64,000 bases of DNA from Pyrus communis (Eukaryota > Streptophyta > Magnoliopsida > Rosales > Rosaceae), in the NCBI RefSeq assembly GCF_963583255.1, contig NC_084819.1, forward strand, positions 1,247,501-1,311,500. The letters run 5' to 3'. Below are positions 45,000 through 57,378 of this stretch, one piece after another (the first letter of the stretch is position 1; each line of letters starts with the position of its first letter). A model generated the notes under the pieces. It had not been told where the DNA came from and ran no database searches. It saw nothing but the letters and a program-made list of their open reading frames with translations. The translations under genes were made by a program, and so were the position numbers.

Positions 45000-45007
45000 T
45001 TTTATAG
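45000..45007 (-). promoter_or_regulatory. TATA box of PR-5 copy 2
   Basis: CTATAAAA on the minus strand, same spacing to the ATG as in copy 1. Confidence 0.65.
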
Positions 45008-45342
45008 GTATAAGTGCATACCTAACTTTAGACTTTTTTATTTTTGATGTCTACTACATGAGGATCCACGTTAATTACCACCCATAAATGATGAGACGAC
45101 TTGTCTTATGGCTTTGTTAGTAGTAATTTTTTATTTTTGGTCAAAATTGTTAGGCGTATTTAGTCCCTGGACTGACCCCTAGCAAGTTATTTACTCGTTC
45201 AACCCAAGACATATTCTCCGCAAAAATGCCAAACAGGAGTTAAGTGGAACAATTTGAGTTTACAGGGTAAAATGAGAATGAACTTGAGTTTCAGGAGGCG
45301 CCAGGATAAAGCCTATTTCTTATATAAAAATGAAAGGACCTT

Positions 45343-46195
45343 CATTAAGTACCTAAATGTAACATCCCATATCGTCCAAATGAGTGGATCATGTAAGCCT
45401 TATATGTATATTTCCATCTCTACCTAGCACGAGGTTTTTTGGGAGCTCACTGGCTTCGGGTTCCATTGGAACTCTAAAGTTAAGCGAGCAGCACGCGAGA
45501 GCAATCCCATGATGGGTGACCCGCTGGGAAGTTCTCATGTAAGTTCCCAGAAATAAAACTGTGAGGGCGTGATCGAGACCCAGAGTGGACAATATCATGT
45601 TACGGTGAAGTCGAGCCCGGAATGTAGTGGGGGCCCGGGCCGGGATGTGACACTAAAACCCCTCAATCTTTTAGTGTCATTTCAAAATGGTCTCAACCTT
45701 TTTAAATATTCCAAACAGGTAACTAGTCTATTGAAAATTTTAGATCTGTTAAGCCTTAGTTAAATTTCTGTTAAATTAACTACGGCTTACATTAGGTTCA
45801 TTTTCGATCCAATTCAATACTTGTTAGATCATTGAGTTCCATATATTTGAAATTTAAATTTTGAGGTAATTAGTACGTAGGTTAGCTTGAAGGTGATATT
45901 TGGGAATTTTCGATTTTCATTTTTTTTTTCATTTTATTTGGGAATTTGTTTATTTACTTTTATTTTTTTTATTTTCATGTCTTTTTTAAGTTAATTTTAG
46001 TATTATTTTAATGTTCAAATAAGCTAAAAAGTGGAACGCATTGTTACCACTTGTACATTTAATAGAAAAATTAACTAAGCCTTAATAGATGTAATATTTT
46101 CAATAAGTTGGATAATTGTTTGGAATGTATTAAAAAATTGAGACCAATTTAAAATGACACTAAAAGATTGAGAGGTTTTAAGTACTTAATCCAAA
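45343..46195. mobile_element. MITE with about 75-bp inverted ends, interrupted by a Cassandra LTR
   Basis: The left terminus (CATTAAGTACCTAAA, then after the LTR CTAAAACCCCTCAATC and TTTTAGTGTCATTT) is the inverse of the right terminus (AAATGACACTAAAAGATTGA, GAGGTTTTAAGTACTTAAT). The left inverted end is split by the 295-bp solo LTR at 45358-45652. Without the LTR the element is about 550 bp. Confidence 0.75.
45358..45652 (+). mobile_element. Cassandra solo LTR, complete, 5-bp target duplication
   Basis: 295 bp from TGTAACATCCCATATCG to GGCCGGGATGTGACA, flanked by CTAAA on both sides. It contains the 5S-derived core with A-box-like AGTTAAGCGAG and C-box-like GATGGGTGACCCGCTGGGAA. It is the complete version of the truncated element at 28135. 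Confidence 0.9.
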
Positions 46196-48409
46196 ATGAA
46201 AACAATGACAATTTACGGTAACTCCTTGAGGCAATGTAATACGCCTTCTATAAACAAAGAAAACAAGAAGCTAAATAATTTACAGTAACGATGTGATTCT
46301 CGATAATTGAAACTGTAATACAACCGATGTGGGTATTTGCTGATATCATTGATACTATTCTATGTTACTAGAGAACTTTCATTGTCAAAACACAGCTGGT
46401 ACGGCTTCATAGTTCAATTCCCATAAAATGCCGGACTTTACATGGTCAACACTGCCGTGATGGACGGGCCTAAAGGCTGCAAGTTATCGTGCATGAGTGG
46501 GTTAGGCTAAAGAATTATGATTTGAAGACTCACACGGCAGTGGAATATTCCACAATATTATTACTTATTATTCTTCATTTCTGGATTATAAATCTCACAG
46601 CTACTCAACGGCGAAGTCAGGAATTTTCAGGGAAAGGGACGAACTTAAAAGAGTGCAATGTTAAAGAAAAATGGCAACAACCAAATTTTTTTATATAGTA
46701 ATGTATTCTATAATTAATCAATACAAAGGAAGAGAACTACCCATAATACTTGAAGGATGACTACTCGAAATATTTGAAGGTGGAGGAGAAATACCCGGAA
46801 TATTTAAAGGAACAGGAGGACTACCCGGAATATTTAGAGAATGATTTAAACACTATTTTTTATAGCATCGTTCCATTACGTAACTGTATAATGAAAGAAA
46901 AAAAAAAATCTTAGACTCTTAATCCTAGAGTAGACTATAGAGTAATATCTAATCAAATCAAGAATTTAATTAATCAATACCAACAATCATATGAATAATC
47001 AAGAATTCAATTTTTATTCTAACTGGTCATTAGGGTCTTTTAAGTAATTGAGTAAGTTGATTAGGGTTTATAGTGGTTACTGCAATCAATTTTTTGGCAT
47101 TTGCAGAGCTGCATTTTATTTAGGGTTTTAGTTGGTTGAGTTGGGGTTTATTATGTTAATATAAATATGATGTAGAAGTCTTCACCATGTTCAGCTGTTT
47201 TTTTTCTTGCTAGACCATGTGTGTATTCAAGTTCCTCTATATATATATCCTCTTTTATGTACTTCAAGAAAAAAACAAAAAATCAATAATCATCATAGTA
47301 TTCATATGAATAATCCATAATCAATAACCATATAATGTATTAGCCAATAATCTTATATCAATTAAACAAAAATTCATATTCAATAATCTATTAGGGTTTG
47401 AAATAAATATAAATTAAAAAAAAATTAAAAATTTACCTCAATTGGAGCGGCTAGCATGACGAGTTGCAACTGGAGATTGGTGGCCAACAGAACAGGGTGA
47501 CTACCGTGCTTTCTTGCTGGGTTTTGGGACAATTTTGAAAAGTAAAGGGGTTTTGTTGTGTGGGAAAAAGGGGGTAAAAAGTGGGGGGATGAGATTTGTT
47601 ATCTAGGAAAAAAGGCGGAGGTATAATTGAAACGCGGTGGGATTGAGATGGGGACCAGTGGTCCCCGCGTTTAATTGTTTATTTATTTGATCAGCCGCAA
47701 AATGACGTTGTTTATATAAAATAAAAAATAAAAAATACCACGCCCAAAATAACGTCATTTTGGCCTGGATATAAAAATTTAAAAAAAAACCCTGCGCGCA
47801 AGGAGCTGCGCAGGAATCAGATTTCAGAACCACAGTGGTGGTGCTTCCCGGTTTCTAGCCAAACCAAAGGGGTTCAAGTCTCGCTCTTGCCTTTTTTTCC
47901 CACTTTCTGCCCATACTAATACTATTAATATTATATTATTTATTCGTGTATATATATATATATAATTAGGTATTATTATCATTATATTATGCACTTTATA
48001 TTTTTTTCCTAGTCATTTATCCAAAACCATTCTCTCATCCTTTGACCTCTGCTTTCTCGATAAAAAAACCTAAGCCTTCTAGCCGTTGCGACTTTATCTT
48101 TTCTCTCATCTTGTCATCGACTTCATCTCCGTTTCTTCCTTTTCGGTGACTCTCTCTTTTCGTTGTCCATCTCATCTTATCCTTCATCAAATTGGGTTGT
48201 CTCTCCCTGACTTTGTCTATCAAGTTAATTTATGTACAATTTTAAAGAATGTAAAAATGGAGTCTAGGAATCTACGTACAATTTTTTTAGGGATGCTAAG
48301 TTCTTTCAACAATTCTTCCATCCACTTACATCTTTTTTCTTAAATGAATCTATATAAATTCTCATAATTAAACTAAAAAGTTTTAGAAACCCAAAAGAGT
48401 GGCCAAAAA
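46196..48409. other. Gene-free interval
   Basis: AT-rich DNA. It has a short array near 46740-46850 with a repeated CCCGGAATATTTA motif (unit about 30-33 bp; Pro/Ser-rich if read on the minus strand, but no start codon). GTGGGGGG-rich sequence lies near 47580-47660. A GGTTCAAGTCTCGC box at 47868-47881 resembles a tRNA/SINE B box without a matching A box. An (AT)n tract lies at 47948-47963. No gene was recognised. Confidence 0.4.
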
Positions 48410-51190
48410 TGACACATCCACTCGGAATGTCCATTTGGACTCCAAATCGAGCTGTGATGGCCAACATCTGGAAGGTGACAAAGCCATAAAGTGTAGTGTG
48501 TTGGAATATGTGAATAAATTTAAACCTAAAAGTGCCTAAATATAAGAGTGTGTTGTGAGCGGGAATGAACCCATTTCACACTTGATGTCAAAGTATAAGT
48601 ACAGTACCGTAAAATAGGGTGAGAAATTATCCCATTGAAGGTAACCGTCTACCCCAAGATTTGCCAAGAATCCTCGTCGATATGAAAGCTCAGCTACTAA
48701 AACCTGGAAGGGCAAAAAACAAGGGTGAGTGGACCTAAAAATAAAGTTTCAATAAAAACCTTTGAAAATGTTATAACCCCTAATCGTAAAACATGTATAG
48801 TTTCCAAAATATACATACTTCGTATAATATGAAAATACTTACCATAACCTGCAAAACATAAATAAGGCATGACATCCCAAAATCACAAAATCTCAACAGT
48901 AATATAAGTAAAATCAGGTGCTCAACAACCTATGCTAGCCCACCAGTTAGAGTCGCCTAATGGGACCTATACGACTAAACCTATTGCTCATCAATTTATA
49001 CTAGCACATGAGTCGAAGTCGCCTAATGCGACTTGTACGACAGGACTAGGTGTAATCATAATATACGTTTTAGTGCTATGATCACGTGAAGACTGGCACT
49101 ATGCGCAGTCACCTACGAGTCGGAGTCTCCTAATGCGATCTGTACGACAGGACTGGCACCTACTTGGATCCAAGGTGAGTGTGCGGTGCGGGAGGTGAAC
49201 GTACATGTGAAGGACTTACTCTGGCCCGAGGCGAGCACTAACACCGGGATGCATCAATGATGAGCAAACTACATGAATATAAGCATGCCATAATGATGCA
49301 ATAATTCTAATCAACATAATAACATTCATAGCCACAGATATAATTATGGCATCAAAGATTATAAGCATACCTATGCATCTCGTAGGATGTAGCATGTTTC
49401 ATAAATTCCGTCATTTTGCTAATTTTTATAAACTTTAGTCTAATCTAGGCATAGGTAAGAAATTCTTTTTCAAATGCTAATTGGAAACTATCGATCATAT
49501 ATATACTATAAAAAGGAAAAGACCCACTCACCTGAAGTCCGCGGTATAACTTCCTATCATGAATATCGAGGCATCTCAAATGATCGGCGCTTAGAACAAT
49601 TATCAAATCACGTCTCAGAATTCTTATCGATAGAACACGTAACTTACATAAAAAGCATCCCCAATGACGTTCTAGAATGATTGGTAACCTATTGACCAAA
49701 AGTCAATCGTCAGTCAAAGGTTGACGGTAGGGTTCACAACCCTACGTAACTCGATCAGGGAGATCCGCACTCCGGATTTCCAATCCGTAACTTCCCAAAA
49801 GTTTCAATAAGCTTCTAAACCAACATCCTAAAGTTTCAGAACGATCTAATGGTCGGATCTCGGCCAATCACTAAAATTAAGTGGCGGCCGACGTTTGATT
49901 TTACGAACTTACAAATCCAATTCGGGAATATCTATACGTAGGATTCCTGATCCATAAGTTTCTAATGTCTTCAAATATTACGTACTATAACGTATTAAAG
50001 TTTGGTGACAATCCAACGGTTGGATCATCGAATCATAAAATGATCAAGTGACGTAGTATTCCATATTAGGTTCAAACCATCAAACTATAACAAACAATTA
50101 TCAAATTGGCATCAGAACATCAAATTTAACTCAAAAAGGTAGCGTCAACTCACTGGCCATTTGCCACCGCACGTGGCAATCGGCCGCCTTGACTCGCCGG
50201 AAAATTTAACTAATTCCAAAAATTCTCAAATTTTACCATAATGAAGATCTCAATGAGTAGAACAAGTTTTATTCCTATGGCCAAGTCCAATTTGACCGGG
50301 AAAAGCTTCAAATCTCCACGAACCTACCGGAAACCCTAGAAAATGGTGGTTATCGATTTGGCTTTTCTAGTGCTTCGCCGCTCCAACCAAGGCTTGGGAC
50401 TATTCCTGGGTTCAAGAGAATTCGACCCATGGTGGTGGTCGACGGAGTTTGTTTCAGAAATGGCAGATCGCCATCGTGAGACCCTCGGCGCCACTCACTC
50501 GGTTCCTCATGAAACTGGGGTTATACGCTATCAAGTTTGGATGGGAATTGAATAAGGAAGATCAATGAGTCGGGTGGTGGTGTTGGATGGCTTCAACATG
50601 CCAGAAATTCGACGAAAAAAGCAATGGAAAAGTCGCCAGAAACCGGATCAAAGCCCTGATCAGGTGAGAGTTCGAGTTGGGTGGTCTCCTCTCCTCTCTC
50701 CTTTCCCTCATTTCCTCATTTCTGATTGGTCGCTCATTTTTCTTCCCTTTTCCCAATTGGTCTTTCCCCATTCTTTGGTTGCTTTCCTTCTCTTCCGTCA
50801 TTCTCTTCCAATTGGGCAGCAGTCATCTTTTTCCTCTCTTTCTCTTTTCGATTGGCCATTACTCCCACTTTTTTCTCTCAACTAATAATAAAATAATAAT
50901 ATGATAACAAAATAATCTCAAAATAATAATATAATAATTATGAAAAATATATAAAATAATAAATAGTAATCTTTACAAAGGTACTTTTTTGGATTTGTAG
51001 TTCAATAAAATTTTAACCGTAACTCCACATTCGCTTCTGCTTGCGCCTATGAGTCTGTATCGTTGAGTACTTCAGGAATACGATAAATAATAGCCCATAC
51101 GTCTCATGAAACGACGGTCTCTAAGGGCATTTTCATTAATTCACTCGTTTAAAATTTATAAAAACATAAAATTAGGGACAAGTTATCACA
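48410..51190. mobile_element. Candidate solo LTR, about 2.8 kb
   Basis: Begins TGACACATCCACTCGGAATG and ends ATTAGGGACAAGTTATCACA, both resembling the ends of the 21290-25124 LTR (TGTCACGCCCC..., TTTAGGGACGGGATATTACA). Flanks are AAAAA on each side, which is weak because it is low complexity. The interior has repeated GTCGCCTAATGCGACTTGTA-like and TACGACAGGACT motifs near 48950-49160. No gag or pol was seen. Pyrimidine-rich ORFs at 50565-50904 are not considered genes. Confidence 0.5.
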
Positions 51191-51597
51191 AAAAATACAT
51201 TTGCGCCTTGAATTGGGTTGGAAAAATTTCCAAATTTTAGGCAAAAAGAGTGACCCAAAACAAAGTGATAATTACCATTACCATGCCATGCCAACATAAC
51301 TATTTGGCATGCCTAAATTCGATATACCGAAAGTTTGGCACAATAAAGGTAATAGATTTTGTTATAGCAAAAGTTTGGTATGGTAATTTGTACATAAGTT
51401 TTGGTACGGTAATTGTATCAATACCACCCCTAGTTTTAGTTGAAGGTCGTAACAGCTGCAGTGGCATATTTTGTAAATTTTTTTTTTAAATGCATTTAAG
51501 TACCATAATACATGATTGACCTATTTATAAATAACATAAATATTGTTGATATATTGTCAATATTGTAACTTTTTATTGATTTTGTACAAAATCACCC
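51191..51597. other. Gene-free interval
   Basis: AT-rich spacer with several TTTGG(T/C)A(T/C)GGTAAT-like short repeats around 51290-51420. Nothing else was recognised. Confidence 0.3.
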
Positions 51598-51800
51598 TTT
51601 TATTTAAAGGAAAATAATGAAAATGACTTGAAAACTTTAAGTTTTAACAATAAGGATAAAATAAATTGAAAACTTTGAGTTTTAACAATAAAGATAAAAT
51701 AAAAGGTAAAGTGAATAGTACTAAGATTGACTTTTTATTGTAAAAATATGGTTTTTCGTTAAAGTGAACAGTGCCGGGAGCTTTTCGTTAAAGTCCCTAA
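51598..51800. mobile_element. Right arm of family 1 MITE with internal 45-bp duplication
   Basis: Matches 3280-3436 (AAAGTGAATAGTACTAAG, TGACTTTTTATTGTAAAAAT, GAACAGTGCCGGGAG). A segment GAAAACTTTGAGTTTTAACA occurs twice in tandem. Confidence 0.65.
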
Positions 51801-52332
51801 ATTGAAACTTATTTCTATCCCACTTGACGAACTTTTTACGTTATGAAAAACTTAAATCATTCAATTGAATTAGACTGCGTGAGATATATGAATGTTTAGA
51901 AGGTCAAAACTCTTGAAACCTTGAACTTTTTTATTTGTATTGAATAGATTTAGACCTACCAAACTAAACAGAGTCAAGCTAATTAACTATGGTTAGGTTT
52001 GGTTTAGTTTTAATGACGGTATTGGAGGTACAAAACCAAACCGAACTGTTGAGTATTAATTGAATCGGCTATTTTTTTTTTTTTTTTTTAATTATGTCAA
52101 ACCGAATCATACCAATCCGCACCACCCCTAATTTAGGATGTCAATGAACCAGGCCTAATAATTTGGATCCGTGGAAATGCCCTGAATCCAAAAATGTATG
52201 TTGCTCGTAACTGGGCTTTTGCTAGTTCAAAGAAATAAATACAAATCGAATCGGGGAGGGTCATTTTCCGGTTGAGAATTTGTCACTTTACGCCGCCTAG
52301 CACCAGGCGCCAATTCCTATTTAGATGAGTAT

Positions 52333-52505
52333 GGTAGTTGAGTAATGCTATACTTACCGCTAGTTGTACAATTATTTATACTATCTTTTTAATAGAGATA
52401 GATTAGAGAGATGAGACCTATAGGTCCGCCAACACATGTAGGTCTCATCTCTATTAGCGAGATAGTATAAATGATGATAGAATTATATGACAAGAGTAGC
52501 GTTTT
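52333..52505. mobile_element. Small palindromic MITE-like element
   Basis: The arms AATTATTTATACTATCT and AGATAGTATAAATGATGAT, and the inner AGATGAGACCTATAGG and ATGTAGGTCTCATCTCTAT, are inverted complements. About 170 bp. Confidence 0.55.
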
Positions 52506-53837
52506 TGTAGTTGTTTCGTTTAACTAGTTAGTCTGTTAGACAAAGCATTAACTTTTCTATATAACAAAGGGATAAAACTTGGGAAGTGCCTTCTCAGTAC
52601 CAAATTATTACTGACTTATTAGGTGGCCCAATAATTGTCCACCACCTGTCTTTAAAACTCACACCCAAATTCTTGCTGTCTTGATAACCAAACAACTATC
52701 TTCTTCCTCCCTTCCCTGTGCCAGCCGCTCCGTCAATCCATTTCATAAGATACAATTAATCATTGGTTCTAAAGCTGATGAATGACGGTGGCTGTTGGTG
52801 GTGGTGGTTGTGGGTGAGGATGGTTGTCGAAGGTGCAAAAGACAACGAAGATGGCGACTCCCATCTCCATATGGGTCTTATTTTGTTCATCTTGAAAAGA
52901 AATCATTTTTTTTTTTTTAATTTGCAATTATGATGAATGGCAGCCATGGTGGTGATTGGAATAGTCGAAGGAAGATGAAGGAAAACGGGGGGCGGGGGGT
53001 GTTTCTGGGTGCAACGGTCTTTTCTCTCCTTTGGAAGAGGGTTGGTACCTCATACGTGACTGTTGACGAATAGCTAATATCGCCTAATCCGTCTCTACAA
53101 AAAAAAAAAAAAAAAAAAAAAAAGGTGTATGGTTGTGTGTTTAAGAGAATTCTTAGAACATAGGTTTCCTCAGTTTAGTGGGCCACATAAGCAAGTCAGC
53201 AGTGGAATTATTTTAAGTCAGCAGTGTAATTACGTTAACGTCCCACTGACTTCCTACTTTTCTCTGTATCCAAACACTCTCATCAGTTCGGTTTTTTCAT
53301 TCTTTTCATGGTATCAGGCATGATTGTGCCCCGCGGCTGTTGATTACAATCTTCATTGTCTCTATTTCTCTTCAGGTTCTTCATTTATCCGTCTCTAATT
53401 TTGATTGAGACTGAAAATTGCAGACAGCTACCCCCGTGCCCATCGGGTTCCCAATAAACGTCTCTGCATGTTGATTTTCCAAGGCTGGAAGAGATAATTG
53501 TATGGCAAACATAACATTTTTTTTTCCATATGTTTGAAGAAAAATTACATGCATGCGGTAAGTACATAATCTAAATTGCAGAGCGGTCTCAATGCAAACT
53601 TAATCCTAAGACGAAAATAAAATGACGTTTTAATAATTTAGTATGCGGTTTTTTTATAGGCTAGTTAAATTATAAAACTTTTCAATTCAATCTACCACCA
53701 TCTCCACAACAAAGTAAATATAAGGCACATTAGATAAGATTTAGGAAAATAGTGGAAGACTTCAGAATCAACAACAGTGGCAGAGCCACAAGGAGGCTAG
53801 AATAGGCCTGATCCTACCATGAATTTCACTATTTTTA
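52506..53837. other. Gene-free interval
   Basis: Spacer with poly-A at 53099-53123 and GGTGGTGGTGG-rich low-complexity sequence near 52790-52850. No supported gene: ORFs are 64 aa or shorter. Confidence 0.35.
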
Positions 53838-54140
53838 TATGAGTAATGCTATTTATACCATGTTTTTATACCATATTTCTATACCACCTTAGGTGACATC
53901 TAATTTGGACTGCCACATCATTTGAAAATTTTGTAAAACCCAAGGAAATAAAGGAGAAAGACTCATCGTATATCACAATCATCATTTAATTAACTAGTTT
54001 TTCTTAATTATTAGTTTATTAAATAATGAACTAAATTTAAAAATCTGATTAATTCAAATGATGTAGCTGTCCACATTAAATGCCACCTAAGGTGGTATGA
54101 AAATGTGATACAAAAATATGGTATGAATTGCATTACTCTT
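53838..54140. mobile_element. MITE with about 85-bp inverted ends
   Basis: The left end GAGTAATGCTATTTATACCA ... ATACCACCTTAGGTGACAT and the right end ATGCCACCTAAGGTGGTAT ... TATGAATTGCATTACTC are inverted complements. About 300 bp, non-coding. Confidence 0.8.
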
Positions 54141-57100
54141 TCTATATACTGCATGCAACTTTTACAATAATGAGCATGTGGCTAATTGGTTAATGGGTTT
54201 TGAATTTCCAAGTTGCCCTGATTTCGATTCTTTGCTGACTTACTGCTCAAAATTAGGATGATGATGAAACTACGTTTGTGTTACCTATTTCGTTTGGGTG
54301 TCCTATTTGGGTTTGGATTTGATTTCTAGCTTGGATTCCTTGCTTGATGCAAAAATTTTGTTAATTACTATTTGATTTGAACTTACTTCCAATTGGGATT
54401 ACGATTCTCACTGTAACTTAAGTCTTACGCACTATAAATAGAACCTTAAGGTTAGTTTTCCATTTGATTTCGTTTCCTTGTTGACTCTTAATCTCGACAA
54501 ATTACAATGTTGAAAGCAACTCCATAGGACAAAGAAGAGGGCACCAAATTTCGCCTGTACAATAAGATCTCCTTATCATGAAACAATTAGTATAATCTCA
54601 CTCCAAAAATGGATGTTGTTTATTGTACCAAAAGAAGGTTCAATTTTGACACTGATAAAATCCCAATTAGTCATCATCCAAAGTAGTAGGATTTCTCTGT
54701 TTAGTGCAAAAGAACAAATAAGTATCATCTAGAAATAATAACAATAAGAAGTCATCGTCCAAAAATCAAAGTAAAATGGTATGAATTCCCTTTAAAATTC
54801 AGAACTTTATTTGGCAGAACCGAAAGTTTAAAGCAAAACCAGACAAAATCCCACAAATTTACCATGAATTACTAACTTGCAGTTCGAACTAATCATAACA
54901 AGATTGTGTTCTCATCTGGGATCTCATGGGGATATAATAGGAGATTATTACTAATGATCAACCTGTTGAATTTGTGGCTCATTCTGTGTGGGTCTTTAGA
55001 CCATGTGAAAGTGGCTTCAGGGTTAATTGGCAGCAATCACTCAAAAGGCACTCCTTCCCTTCTCTCTTCTTTCCCCTTTCCTTCTTCTCCTCCCCTCTCA
55101 TCTCCTCTGCCCTTTCCCCCTACCTGCATACACCTCTGCCTTCTTCCTTTCTCATCTCCTTCCTTCATTTTCATTCTCAGTTTTATCTCATTTTTTCTTG
55201 AGACGGGACGCAACTATCCCCTGAGCTTGTCTCATATTTGGGCTTTGTGCCCCTTATTCGACATTTTCCGCCTGCTTTTGTTGTGTTGACTAGTCAAGCT
55301 CACCATTCAACTAAGTACATATTCATCAGTTAATCAAACGCAAATCTACGAATCAAACTTAGTTTAGTATGAGTTATCTTAGTCAACAACAAATCAGTTC
55401 ATTGCTCATAATATGCAATGTAAATTTAGTCTCTAACACATATCAAGTAACAATTCATAGGATGCATGAAACATAAGCAAGTAAATAAGATATGTGGACA
55501 AGCTTAAGAGACAAAGAATGTAGGAAGTTTTTGGTTGGAAAAACCCACCTCTAGGTTAAAAAACCGAGGACTCTCCACTGAATCCAATCCACTAGTGAAA
55601 TCAAGATTCTTGCATAGTCACCACACAAGCTCAATTCCTAGATCCTAATCTCCGGAGCAGCTTGTACCTTTATGGAACCTTACCTTTCACGAGATGGATT
55701 CCTTCGGTCTTCACAAAGTGGCAGCTCCTTCTGAGGTCTTCACCTTGTGGCATCGAAATCAAACAACTTATGCAAATGATGTTATGATGAAGTTCATGCA
55801 AATCTGGATTTGATGTCTAGTTAGTTTCACTAGTCAAACACTTGAAAGATGAAACTGACGTGAATTCAAAAAGAGGTCAGTTTGGTTATTTTTTCAAATT
55901 TTCCGGTTTGTTAGTGTTGGTGGTTTTCTCAATGCCTGGAGCAAAATAAAACTACAAGCCAATTAAACAATACAAAAAGATAGTAAGCGAAGGGAAAGGT
56001 CGTCATGATTAAACAATACAAAAAGATAATAAGCGAAGGGAAAGGTCGTCATGTATTCCTCTAAGTTTATAAAAATAGAGTACGGAATTAGGAATGCAGG
56101 ACAAATATTCTGGAGCGCCAATAACAGTACCATAAATGAAATTGTTCCTTTTTTTTTTTTTTTTTTTTTTTTGTTAAATAATGGAATAATTCACACTAAA
56201 TTTATCTAACCTACAAGGATGGCATTCAAGCACGGGATCTCAAGTGCATAAGTGAATGCTCGTAACGTCTAAGCTACAAAACACTTGTGAAATTGCCTTA
56301 ATTAGGGGGGTGATTTGAGATACTTTTTTCTCCAACATTTACATCAATGAAAGCAGTTTCATGCGACTGAGTGACAGATTTTGCACCCAAATTGTCTGTA
56401 CTGATCCCTTACTGAACCTCATCAAACTCAGCAACTGAATGGAAAATACTCCAACCCAAAAAAATTACACAACAACTACTATAATCTAAAACTTGACGCT
56501 AAAAGTTACGTTCAGATTAGAGGCAGGAAAAACTAAACATGCATGCTCGCTCAATCCAAAAATTCATATCTGCACTATTTCATATGTGGAATTACTGGAA
56601 GTGCATTTTGTGTTCTGTAGAAGGTTAAACAAAAGAGGCAGATAACCCTAATTTCTGGAATGCTGGTAAAAAATGCGGTAAAAAGTTCACCAATATTATG
56701 TAAATGCAAGTGGCGTATATGATATGGCATATCCTGGTGCATGCAACAAGAAGTGGCAACATGTTTCCATGCGCTTCTTGTGGTTGCACTACGTAAACAA
56801 ATATCGATCGCAACTTGCTCCAATATCTCAAACATTTCTTTTTCTTGAGAGTCAAGGAAATGAACGTCTCAAATATGATTGTGAAAAAATCGGACAAACA
56901 AGTAGATAAAATACGTTTAAATCCCCTGTGCTTTACTCCGATCGGGTGGATTGAGTGGGTTTAGGGTTTACGTTGTGACGATCACATTGAAAAACTTGTT
57001 GAATTTAAAAGAGACGTTCTCTTTTTAGATGTATCCACATTGCTAAGAGGGAGGTTAGGAATTAGGGTCACATTTTTCTTTCTTCAAATTTACGGTTTTC

Positions 57101-57378
57101 ATTTAGACAACAGAGAAATGTTTGTTGTTAAAGAACATACACAGCTGATGAAAACGAGAGACGGCCAACTAGCTCACACATGAGAGCGTGCGAAGAGGCT
57201 AGCAATACTGTGCTTGTAAAAAAAGGTGGATATCGCGGTCATGCTATACATATGATGTCATAATTCACACACAGGATGGTTTTATTTTATTTCTATTGAA
57301 AGATAAGTTCATACCACATTATTTTAAGCACCAGATGATAAAATTAGACAGCAATTGCAAGAGAAACTTTGAGAACGA
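54141..57378. other. Gene-free interval downstream of SBP gene
   Basis: AT-rich spacer. A pyrimidine-rich tract at 55040-55200 gives misleading Ser/Leu/Pro ORFs in all plus frames. A 46-bp tandem duplication lies at 55960-56052 (AACAATACAAAAAGATA). A poly-T tract lies at 56151-56172. The stretch at 55500-55800 looks like LTR-retroelement flank, but no coding was recognised. The part nearest 57378 should hold the SBP 3' UTR. Confidence 0.35.

Larger units (their letters stand above)
42838..45580 (+). repeat. Duplication block C, copy 2 (contains PR-5 gene)
   Basis: Direct repeat of 25600-28341. The left edge is the GTAG microhomology junction with block B, and similarity continues to within the Cassandra LTR. 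Confidence 0.95.

Noticed and set aside
47820..47900. Possible tRNA or SINE because of GGTTCAAGTCTCGC
   Set aside because: No matching A box, acceptor stem or cloverleaf could be folded around it.
50565..50904. Two overlapping 75-106-aa ORFs rich in Ser, Phe and Leu
   Set aside because: They arise from a CT-rich tract open in several frames and have no domain. The same applies to 54906-55289.
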